In this document: piece by piece, positions 55,916 through 64,000 of the stretch
How positions within the stretch are numbered: the first letter of the stretch is position 1
Layout of the letters: each line of letters opens with the position of its first letter
NCBI GenBank assembly: GCA_949358305.1
Contig: OX442322.1
Span: 2,604,001-2,668,000, forward strand
Source of the DNA: Strigamia acuminata
Lineage: Eukaryota; Arthropoda; Chilopoda; Geophilomorpha; Linotaeniidae
DNA length: 64,000 nucleotides
Direction: 5' to 3'
Translations under genes and position numbers: made by a program
The notes under the pieces: model-generated
Told to the model about the DNA's origin: nothing
Seen by the model: only the letters and a program-made list of their open reading frames with translations
Databases searched by the model: none

Positions 55916-56728
55916 TTAAAGCCTATCAGTTCTATTCCATTTCTTGGATAAAAGTCTAAATCTGTCCCGAAATTTAAACCAATTACTGTTGACTAATCTG
56001 ATTTGCGATTCTCCCCATTCCCTTGTCCTCCTAGCAACTGGCAAAATTCTTGCCCCTTGTTTAACTAGGCCCTGGAGCGAATAATTCATACACTTATAGA
56101 GATGCCTGCCTGCAGGTCCTGCCTTGGATCCTGCCCTTACCAAGAATTCTATGGAGAATCCACAAATAATCATCAAAGCATATACCCCATACAGGAGAAA
56201 AATCCAGAGAAACTGCCACTGCCCGCCCCATTGCGTTGTGTTTTCCTTGTGATCGTGGCTGACAATGCGCTCTATTTCCCTGTCCTGTAACCACTGGCTG
56301 ACCCACTGTACCTGTGTACCCACTGGTGTGTCATTTGTTCCCAACACTGAGTTTTCCATCTTGACAATTGTAACCTTAGAATAAAATTCAATTTCAGCTT
56401 CTATTAATTCCCCATCACAGAAATCATAGTGGTTGGGAATGTCCTCATAGCTAGGCGTGTTTTTCCCCTTTTCCACTGTACAAAAGTTGAACTGTTCTGG
56501 AATGTCCTTAACTTTTGGCGTGTGTTCTATTTTCATCAATTCTGTTTTCCCCTCTGCTTCCAATGTCCCTATGTTAGAACCAAAAGTCCTGCAAACCTCT
56601 TCCCACTCATCTGGTTGCAAACTATCATCCTTTCCTAAATCTTCTACCACTACCCCATAGCTTCCAAAGCTTTCTAGACCTGTTGTTACAACTATTTGGG
56701 TTGTGACGAAACTTGGTCTTTGTTCCAT
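55916..56728 (-). CDS. Element J accessory ORF with one predicted membrane helix, 270 residues
   Basis: The ATG at 56728 lies 15 bases after the gag-frame stop, and the ORF ends before the protease frame opens. The N-terminal 170 residues are acidic and polar (EDLGKDDSLQPDEWEE, NHYDFCDGELIEAEIEFY). About residues 172-197 form a hydrophobic stretch (FLWIFLLYGVYALMIICGF) followed by a basic C-terminus (ARRTREWGE, KFRDRFRLLSKKWNR). This predicts a single-pass membrane protein. No recognisable domain. The position between gag and protease is unusual: envelope-like ORFs normally follow integrase. Function unknown. Confidence 0.65.
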   Translation of the reverse strand: MEQRPSFVTTQIVVTTGLESFGSYGVVVEDLGKDDSLQPDEWEEVCRTFGSNIGTLEAEGKTELMKIEHTPKVKDIPEQFNFCTVEKGKNTPSYEDIPNHYDFCDGELIEAEIEFYSKVTIVKMENSVLGTNDTPVGTQVQWVSQWLQDREIERIVSHDHKENTTQWGGQWQFLWIFLLYGVYALMIICGFSIEFLVRAGSKAGPAGRHLYKCMNYSLQGLVKQGARILPVARRTREWGESQIRLVNSNWFKFRDRFRLLSKKWNRTDRL

Positions 56729-56744
56729 CTGCCTATCTAGTTTA

Positions 56745-57751
56745 ACGGTTTCTCTGGGGCCTGCTGACTCTTTTCAACCTCCTTTGAGTCATCCTTTTTC
56801 TCAGTGAACTGTCCTTTTGTCCATGGTTTCTTTTCAAATCGTGGTTTGAAACCCTGTTGCCTACCCTCGTTGTTCGCGCATTAGAAGCTGCCATGCCCTT
56901 TCCCACCACACAACAAACACTTCCACTCTTGTTTCGGGACATTGCAGTCCCTACTCCAATGACCTTCTTTCTGGCATTTAAAACAAGCCGTTCCTGTAGA
57001 TGACCTTTCCACACTACTAACATGAGTGGTTGACTTCTGTTGCATTGCCACTGTGAGATCCTTTATGGCCCTAAGAATTGTCTGGTTCGGGGTCTTTTGG
57101 CTTTGGTGTTGCGCTAGCACTGGCCAATTCCAGCCATGAGTTCCCTCTGTTTGCGTAGAACGAGAGCTCCAGCTCTTGTTTTGCCGTCCAGGCCACACAT
57201 TCGTCGAAGGTGAGGAAATCTGAGGCCAAAATGACCAGTTTTGATAACTTTCTCGTGAGCTCTGCAATAAACCTGGATTGTAGCTGAAAATTGTCGCGCA
57301 CTCCAGCCACTTCCCCTTCTTCAAAACATAATTTCCACAACCCTTTAATACGCGACACAAAAGTCGTAGCTGACTCCCCTTTCTTTTGGGCAGCCTGGCT
57401 AAATCTATCGAACTTAGCGTGCCTCGTCTCATGTATACCAAATTGTGCCAATAGCATTTTCTCAAAGATTGCAACCACCTCACAATCCATTGCAATGGAG
57501 TGGTCATCAACCCAAACCCTGGCTTCATCACTAAACTTTGAACGCATCAGGCTACAAGTGAAGCTTTCACTCCACTTGCCTAGTTTTGCTGCTGCCTTTG
57601 CATTCTTTATAAACCCTTCAATCTTGGCACCCTTCCCATTGCCTGTAAACTTTAGTACCAGACTCTGCATCATCAAAGGCGTAATTTCACATTTCTCATC
57701 CCTCCTATTACCTTCATCACCTCCATCACCCCCATCACCTCCATCAGCCAT
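56745..57751 (-). pseudogene. Element J Gag
   Basis: The ATG at 57751 (MADGGDGG, followed by Asp/Gly repeats). Gag block: LKFTGNGKGAKIEGFIKNAK, FSDEARVWVDDHS and FEKMLLAQFGI, with FVSRIKGLWKLCFEEGE after it. A frameshift near 57075 is followed by QTILRAIKDLTVAMQQ, zinc knuckle CFKCQKEGHWSRDC, then a second one, CLLCGGKGHGSF, whose last Cys lies just behind a TAA. The frame runs on to a stop at about 56744. Confidence 0.8.
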
Positions 57752-58534
57752 GGTAGGAAATAAAAGTGGATAATTATGTAGGATGGCTGTAAACTCCTCC
57801 AACAAATGCAAACAGGAAATGTCTATAACTAAGTCAGGTATCTTAACCTCTAAAGCCAGTCTCACCAAATTATCTTAAAGCAACAGTACAATTCCAAAAT
57901 CACCATTGAATTCCAAAAGTCAAAACCAAAATTTTATGTCTAAAGTCTGACAAAATTCTTTAATCCTTAAAAAAAATTTAAACTACTTCAAACTAATCTT
58001 TCAAAGCATTCAAACCCTCTTTTAAACCAATCCCTTAAAGTATTTAAACCAAAAATATTTAAACCAAGTTAAACTAATCCTTTAAAACATTTAAAAGGAC
58101 CATTCTATTGTATCCAATAATCACTTGAGTTATGCATTCCTTCCTAATCCCTTGAAGTATGTTCCAATTTCCTTCCAATGCTCTGAACAATAGAGTCCAA
58201 TTAGGGGTAACCAAAAACAAACAAAGGAATTCCACACCTGGAAATTCCACAAAACTTTTCTTTGTCTCAACCAAACAATACCTTTACCTCCAAAATTCAG
58301 AAATGGAAAAACAAAAAAAGAAAATGCACAAATCTTGCTCAATCCACACTAAATTCGGATTCACTCTGACTGCTTTTATAACAACAAAATTTCCCATCCA
58401 GTCACCTTTATCCTAAAACTAGAAAAAAAAAATTTTCCCAAAAAAAAAAATTAACAAAAATTCAAGTTTTCAAAATTTTAACGCTAAATTTCTTTCAAAC
58501 AATACAGTCAGATTCCTTATTGTCACGTCACCAT
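57752..58534 (-). other. Element J leader and PBS
   Basis: The putative PBS on the minus strand starts TGGTGACGTGACAATAAG at 58533, one base inside the LTR. I could not assign its tRNA. The leader is A/T-rich with repeated TTTAAACCAA-like strings (58020-58090). No ORF of note. Confidence 0.6.
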
Positions 58535-59386
58535 TGTGGCAAGGTCGTTTTTGTGGTCGATGGAATTTAATGTGAGAATAAAACAAACTCATTTTAAAAG
58601 TCAAAATGTTTATTAAGTAAACACAAATAAGAAAATGATAAAAGTAAAAAGTTATTCATTTGTCCTCTGTAGGACTGGTTCACACCAATTCTAATCTGCA
58701 CAATTGATTTTGTGTAATACAAGACACAAATCAAGCTAAACTAAATCTAATAACACACAGCTAACATTTCAATTAGACTATTCATGTATAAATTCACAAA
58801 GAAAGAAAGTAATGGAATCTGACAAAAATCAAAATGGTACTCACACTTTCAGTTGATCAAAAGGCACTACACAAACACACAAGTTCACTAAAAAGTTAGT
58901 AGTTCTTGTATACTTCTAGTGGTGAAATCTAGTAGAGGAAAGTCTATAATTTGGAGGCCAATTCTCCTTGAAGTAGAAACTGCTTTTCCCTCTGTGTTCT
59001 GCTTGATCAAAAGTTCTCCAACTGTCCTAACTCTGCTTGTTTTTTGTGGTGAGAAGACACATTTTGTTGGGACATCTCTAGGTGTTGTGCTCTGCTTGAC
59101 TGCTGGTGTGCAACTGAGTTTTCACTGCTTTTTCACACGTGTTGAAATTGTGAGTTCCAACCCCTGTTAATCCTTGCAGTGTCATCCCAGATGCCCAAAT
59201 GCATGTATATTTGAGAGCAGATGATGGACTTGGCTCCTCCCTCTAATTGCCCAGTTCCAGGATTTATAACTCATCACTACACCTGTTAGTAAGTATGTGA
59301 GTGTTCAAGGTGGAGTCATCCAATCAACTGCATCCTTTGATTTGCTCTGCAGCGATGCACTTGTCATCACGATATGTTATTTGACA
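58535..59386 (-). repeat. Element J 5' LTR
   Basis: 852 bp, colinear with 43134-43985, ends TGTCAAATAAC...CTTGCCACA on the minus strand. Confidence 0.88.
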
Positions 59387-60291
59387 GATCTGATAAAACA
59401 GAAATTCAACTTAGTGAATTTAGGAAGAATAACGAAGTTACTCGGTGTACAGTTTTGTCGTGACAATGGAAAGATATGCTTGCACCAGAAACATTTTATT
59501 GACAAACTCGCAACAAAATACAACTTGGAACAGAATACAAGAGTAAAGGTTCCCATTGCGGCCGGTTCGACATTCAATCAAAATATCAATAAAGTTGATC
59601 AAGTTTTGATTTTCCATATCGTTCGTTGGTCGGGAGCCTGATGTTTCTTGCATCCCGATCCAGGCCGGACATACTTTACTCTATCATTTCCATGTCTCAA
59701 TATAACACGAATTTTACGCAGAAACATGTCAAAGCCCTCTTACAGATTGCTCATTACGTTGTAAATACTAAGAGTTATTGTGTAAATTTATCGAAATGTG
59801 TAAATACTGATTTAAAAATTTTCACTGATGCTTCCTGGGCGACTGATCTCAGTCATTGCAAAAGTTTTGGAGGTTTTGCATTATTCATGGGAGATGCCTT
59901 AATCAGTTGGGGTTGTCGAAAACAAAGTTACGTGGCTTGTAGTACAATGAAGGCAGAATATTTGGCTTTAGTTCATGCCGTTCAGGAAGGATATTGGTTG
60001 TCCAGCATATTTGAAAGTTGCGTGTTATTTGATTATATAAATGTGCCCATAGTGTATTCGGATTCTTTGTCCTCTATTCAATTCGTGGAAAATGACCTAG
60101 AAAACTCAAAAACGAAGCACATCCGGATACGTTATTGTTTCCTAAGAGATTTGTTTGAAAAAGAGTATTTTTCAATAGAGAAGATTCCGAGTAAGTGGAA
60201 TTTAGCGGATTTATTTACAAAATGGCTGCCACAGGATCGGTTGAAAGCCTTGTGTACCAATATATTGGATGTGTTGGAAATTGAAAGTTAA
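59387..60291 (+). pseudogene. Element I RT C-part and RNase H
   Basis: DLIKQKFNLVNLGRITKLLG, CLHQKHFIDKLATKYNLEQ, a frameshift near 59620, then MFLASRSRPDILYSIISMSQ, FTDASWATDLSH, CSTMKAEYLALVH (Lys beside the catalytic Glu region), IVYSDSLSSIQF and NLADLFTKWLP, ending at 60291. The YVDD segment that should precede it is absent. Confidence 0.87.
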
Positions 60292-60324
60292 GAAAAGGAT
60301 ACAACACGTTACATTTAAGGAGGT

Positions 60325-60794
60325 GATTATAGTGTATTGTGTAAATGTTTGATGTTGGTATCTTGTTAATATAACATTGGTGTAGTGTATGAATTGTAAA
60401 AGATTGAGATTAATTGTCATATGTCAAAATATAAGAAATATATGTTGATGTGACGCGAGATTGTGTTATAATAATAGTTTTATATAAACAATAGGAATTA
60501 CAGATAACGTGTATTATTTTCGGTGTATTTGAGTTGATAAGCTTGTGCATTGTTACTTATTTGCGGTGTGAGGGCGCTGTGTGTAAAATGATAACGTTCT
60601 TCTACCGCTCCAGTCTGTGATGATGATGTCATAGTAATGGCATCATCAGGTGTCATGATTGTTTCTTGTTTTATACTTTTACATGTAAATAACATGATTT
60701 ATTCTTTGTATATAAGTTTTTGGTCATGTGAATAAAACTTCACCATTCTGCTTATGTTTTCAACTGCAACTTGGTGTTTTCCTTGTGTCCTACA
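60325..60794 (+). repeat. Element I 3' LTR, putative
   Basis: It starts TGATTATAGTG directly after a purine tract (AAGGAGG) and ends TGTGTCCTACA. It contains TATATAAG (about 60709) followed by AATAAA (about 60731). There is no partner for confirmation, so the ends are provisional. Confidence 0.55.
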
Positions 60795-61772
60795 TCTCAT
60801 TACATATTCATGGATTTAGGGTTACATTTATCTAACTTCACCTAATTTGAGAACACATAGAACTGAGGATATCCCAGCATTACATTTAGGCATTGTGCAT
60901 AGGAAATTACAACATGTGCTAAGTTCATTCTTTATTTCAACTGGGATTTAATGTGATAATAAGACATTATCACATGTGAGTACTTTTATTTAATACAAAC
61001 ATTATTTAAATTTCCGTTTATCTTATCGGGAATCAGGCATCGTGTGCGAGGAACGCAACGACGACGTCCATCAACGTGCGACATACGTGTAGCGGCGCAG
61101 CCAAACGAATTGCTGCCCGACATATACGGATAGGACATTTGCATTTGTAAAATCGTTTCCACTGCTAATAATTGTTGTTGTTATTTGATGAATGTCCTAC
61201 ACGTAATGGCGGCGTTCCGTTATCAAAATTAACCAAGAAAAACTTGCGCGTGGCCTAATGCCACTTATAAGCGCTAACAAACTAAGCAAAGCACTTATAA
61301 TTGAGCCAAAACTAATAGGCAATGATTATAAAAGTAAAAATGTTTAATAAAAAGATAATTCTTACAACTGGGATTCATTTGTTAATGGGAAAACACAGAG
61401 CAGCTGCAAATTACGGAGGCGGCCATCTTGGAAAAGATATCATGTGAAAATAACGACACCTGGTGTCGATTACTAACAATAAGAAAAGAATAACTACAAA
61501 GTGCTTGATACTTCAAGCTTAAATACACAAAGGAAATAAATAACAAGGTGCTTGATGCACTTAAACATTAGTAAAATATGAGAATAAACATAAAAGTACG
61601 AAATACTGATGGAAACATAACTAAACAAACATATTTGCTCGAGATTAATTCTAATACATCAAAATATTGTGAACTTAGCAAAAACATTACATAATATTGA
61701 TATTAAAGTATAATCCTGATCCGTACCAAATTATATGACACAAAATATGCCAACATCCACTTCTCCGCTCCT
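60795..61772. other. Unassigned A/T-rich DNA
   Basis: No domain-bearing ORF. Two segments, about 60944-61015 and 61320-61370, have the look of LTR promoter or poly(A) regions (TTTAATAAAAAG, TTTATTTAATAC), but I found no ends or TSD. Confidence 0.4.
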
Positions 61773-62727
61773 ATGCAGAAATGGTTCGCGCCTAACTCGT
61801 CGCGGCCGGGTGTTGACCGTCGTCGCAACAGCCCAGCGGTGACTTGGATGAGCGTCAATTCTTGGGAGAGGCGGACGCAGGACTTGTTGCCTCACGGGCA
61901 TTCCCTTCTACCTCGTGGCTTGACGGTGGAAGCGGTCAGGGCAAGGCACCGGCAGCCCGGTCCATCGAGTACTGCGCTATCAGCGCCCAGGGTTCAGGCT
62001 GGACGAACGGCCTCAGCGAAGGCACCAGCCCAACCGAACTCAAACCGCCAGAAGCAAGAGCCGGAACCCTCCAAGTGAACAGGCTCGCCTCCCAGGTGGC
62101 GGAATGGCGGGCGACCCACCCGCTCGCGACGGCCTTCCAGATCGAGTGTGAGGGGAAGCGCTGGAAGTTGAACAGCAGTCGGGGGCGTGCGGAGACGAGA
62201 AACAGGCCAAACAGGCCGTGTCTCTCGCTTTGGACCTTTCCGGAGTGTCTAGCAAACAAATGGTCGAGATGCGCCCGGCGGAAACCAGCTACGATGAGCA
62301 GACGATCGCTTGCGCGTCTTTCACTCTTGGAATCCCTGTGGCACCATTCGACGGGTTAGGCAGACTGCCGAACCATACCTGGAGGAGCCTCATGTCACTC
62401 GCGGGATGGTCGGACCCATCCGTGCCACGAGGAGAATGCGTTATATCCCAAAGGCAGGACGGCGCCTGCACTGAACTGCCAATGGAGCAGTTCCAGTAGT
62501 CCGTGTCGGAGGAAGATGTGATGCAGCTATCTGTCTCGGAGGACGACGTGCTGCAGTTGTCCGTTTTAGAGGGTTTATCCTTCGAGGCGCAACTGCTGCG
62601 ATGCAGCGACCCCGAGATGGTGGATGTGGGATCAGAAGCTGCTTTGGGAAGCGAAGGACCTTCCCAAGGACCACGCCCCTCAGAGCAGCACGAAGGAGCA
62701 GAGTTCTTAGTGTTGACCTCTAATTGA
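61773..62727 (+). pseudogene. GC-rich degraded coding patch of unknown family
   Basis: Composition is strongly GC-rich against A/T-rich neighbours. The plus frame from about 61844 (QFLGEADAGLVASRAF ... AEWRATHPLATAFQIECEGK) passes by frameshift near 62150 to another (EVEQQSGACGDEKQAKQAV, SKQMVEMRPAETSYDEQT). The latter has one TAG at 62497-62499, then a duplicated 10-residue unit SEEDVMQLSV / SEDDVLQLSV, and ends at 62727. Looks like a decayed ORF of a repeat or captured gene. No domain recognised. Confidence 0.4.
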
Positions 62728-63163
62728 CCTCTAGTTGACCACTAGTAGACAACTAGTTGATGGATGGCAATGGCTGACCTAAATGAACAGTGGAAGCTTT
62801 GTTCATATCTAATGTTGCCTGGATAGTTGATTTCTGGATTCAATGCTTAGTATTTATAGAGAAATCTTAAATAGAAGTTATCTAAACTCTAAACTCTAAT
62901 ATGCAAATGTTAGCTAAATGAATATATTAAGTATGACTAAGCAAAAGAAGTAAAGTCAAAATCCTTTAATTAAATATTCATAAGTTTAATGAAACAATTA
63001 CCAAAGTTATTCTCCATAAAGTATATGAAACATGAAATCAAAACTGCTAAATGAACTATATAATATCAAAGTCAAAACATATTAACAGAACCTGAAAATA
63101 GACAAAGTCATTTAGGCTTAAGAAGAGAAAATATTCTAAGTTGAAATCTTAAACCTAACACTT
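62728..63163. other. Unassigned A/T-rich DNA
   Basis: Begins with short repeats TCTAATTGACC / TCTAGTTGACC / ACTAGTAGAC / ACTAGTTGAT. Nothing else recognised. Confidence 0.4.
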
Positions 63164-63713
63164 GTGAAATTGGCAAAAAATCAAGGAGAAAAATGGGTTA
63201 GAAGATCGAACACTAAGTGTGTTGTTCCTCTGGGATTTGGAGCAAAAGTGAGAAGAAGTGAGCTCCTCATTCAGCTATATAGACTGCTGTGTCTCTACCT
63301 TAGAGCAAGTTGACCAACTCACACAGCAGTGCTATCTAGTGACTAGGGTTTGCAGCCTGCACATGCTAAAGCCATCTATTGGCAGCATATGCAAACTGCA
63401 TACTGAAAAATGATGGATAAATACTAGATTCACTTCTAATATTTATCCAAGACCTGGAAACACATTTATCACACACTAAATATAGGATAAATCATATAAA
63501 TAATCCATATTTCAACTTTACAATCTGTATAATTACAAGTGTGCTTTATCTAAGACTAAACAAATGAAATAAACATTTAGAATGCATTCATTGCAAATTT
63601 AATAAACCAAACAATATAAGAATGCAATCCTAGAATCAATAATGATTATCTCACGCATTATTAACACATTAAATTCAGCAAATGAACAGCTTTTTATTTA
63701 CCAAAAGCTAACA
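63164..63713 (-). repeat. Element L 3' LTR, left end uncertain
   Basis: The right end GCTAACA abuts a PPT (minus AAAGGGGCGAT, 63714-63724) and the RNase H stop lies beyond. The interior contains GCCATCTATTGGCAGCATA, similar in place to the (G)CCACCT...TATAGGCGC segment of the E and F LTRs. The left end is a guess. Confidence 0.45.
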
Positions 63714-63767
63714 ATCGCCCCTTTAAATTAAAGCTGTTCTTAAATTAACAATTTTCGTATTAACTCT

Positions 63768-64000
63768 TTACTTACGAGACAATACACTGAACACGGTCCC
63801 ACATAACTGTTTGATCTTTTGGCCCGATACCCACTTAGTAAAAATATCTGCGATATTCCATTGGCCCGGGACTTTTAACAACTTGCACTTTTAACAAACC
63901 AGTCACGTAGAAAGTAATATCGAATACAAGCCCGTCGAGGGCCCGACCCCGCTCAAAATTGCCGATTTGCCACCCGTTGTCTGTACGGAGCTTGTTCAGC
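63768..64000 (-). pseudogene. Element L: copia RNase H C-end joined to an integrase-like motif
   Basis: The minus strand from the edge reads NKLRTDNGWQIGNF, like the integrase second-Asp motif. After about 25 codons it reads RYYFLRDWFVKS, then after a frameshift PGQWNIADIFTKWVSGQKIK and a stop at 63768. The two motifs are normally over 700 residues apart in copia Pol, so a large internal deletion or rearrangement is implied. Confidence 0.6.

Larger units (their letters stand above)
43134..59386 (-). mobile_element. Element J: Ty3-like element with two extra ORFs, host of K
   Basis: LTRs are 43134-43985 and 58535-59386 (852 bp each, a few percent different). Order on the minus strand: PBS, gag, membrane-helix ORF, protease, RT, [element K], RNase H, integrase, antisense ORF on plus, PPT (ACAGGGGAGA at 43995-43986), 3' LTR. 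The integrase lies after RNase H, which defines the Ty3 order. No TSD matches at the ends (TATAC versus GATCT). Confidence 0.88.
41045..60794 (+). mobile_element. Element I: 5'-truncated copia element, host of J
   Basis: Parts: pre-integrase and integrase 41063-41812, integrase C-part to RT 41843-43133, [element J], RT C-part and RNase H 59387-60291, 3' LTR about 60325-60794. The gag and protease side is missing at the H LTR. About 30 residues of RT, including the catalytic YVDD, are missing where J sits. Confidence 0.8.

Overview
The window is eukaryotic, very probably animal and perhaps arthropod, repeat DNA. Nearly everything from 1 to 4108 and from 6800 to 64000 is LTR retrotransposon. 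Copia elements here carry primer-binding sites matching animal initiator tRNA-Met, either its 3' end or its anticodon-loop half. I saw no bacterial operon signals, rRNA, tRNA or CRISPR, and no convincing host gene. Species is not determinable from this sequence alone. All boundaries were set by eye from TG...CA ends, target-site duplications (TSDs), primer-binding sites (PBS) and polypurine tracts (PPT).

Layout. 1-4108: 5' part of a Ty3-like element on the minus strand (A: LTR, PBS, a giant gag leaving the window). 4109-6799: non-LTR DNA with diverged direct repeats, a C18 tract, a 15-bp minisatellite and a roughly 60-bp tandem repeat. 6800-60794: a Russian-doll nest. Copia element I (+) contains copia H (-), which is hit by copia B (+). 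B contains copia C (-), which contains copia F (-), which contains solo LTR G. B also contains copia E (-), which contains a hAT-type MITE, which contains copia D (+). Farther right, I contains Ty3-like element J (-), which contains copia K (-), and one K/J boundary is tandemly duplicated (1869 bp). The left ends of I, H and B are missing at about 6800, so a deletion or rearrangement ended the nest there. 60795-64000: unassigned DNA, a GC-rich degraded coding patch, and another copia fragment (L, -).

Only D looks intact: 576-bp LTRs, a TSD, PBS, PPT and one uninterrupted 1667-residue Gag-Pol ORF. The others carry stops, frameshifts and deletions.

Most interesting signals: (1) B, C, D and I, and more weakly E and F, carry between integrase and reverse transcriptase a conserved module resembling a methyl-CpG-binding domain (MBD). 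K lacks it. If real, it could be a chromatin- or methyl-DNA-targeting module analogous to the chromodomain of chromoviruses. (2) Ty3-like J carries two extra ORFs: a 270-residue one with a predicted membrane helix between gag and protease, and a 191-residue acidic, GC-rich antisense one between integrase and the 3' LTR. (3) E has identical LTRs, but D, nested inside E through the MITE, has LTRs differing at about 1.2 percent of positions. This suggests that the MITE moved into E with D already aboard.
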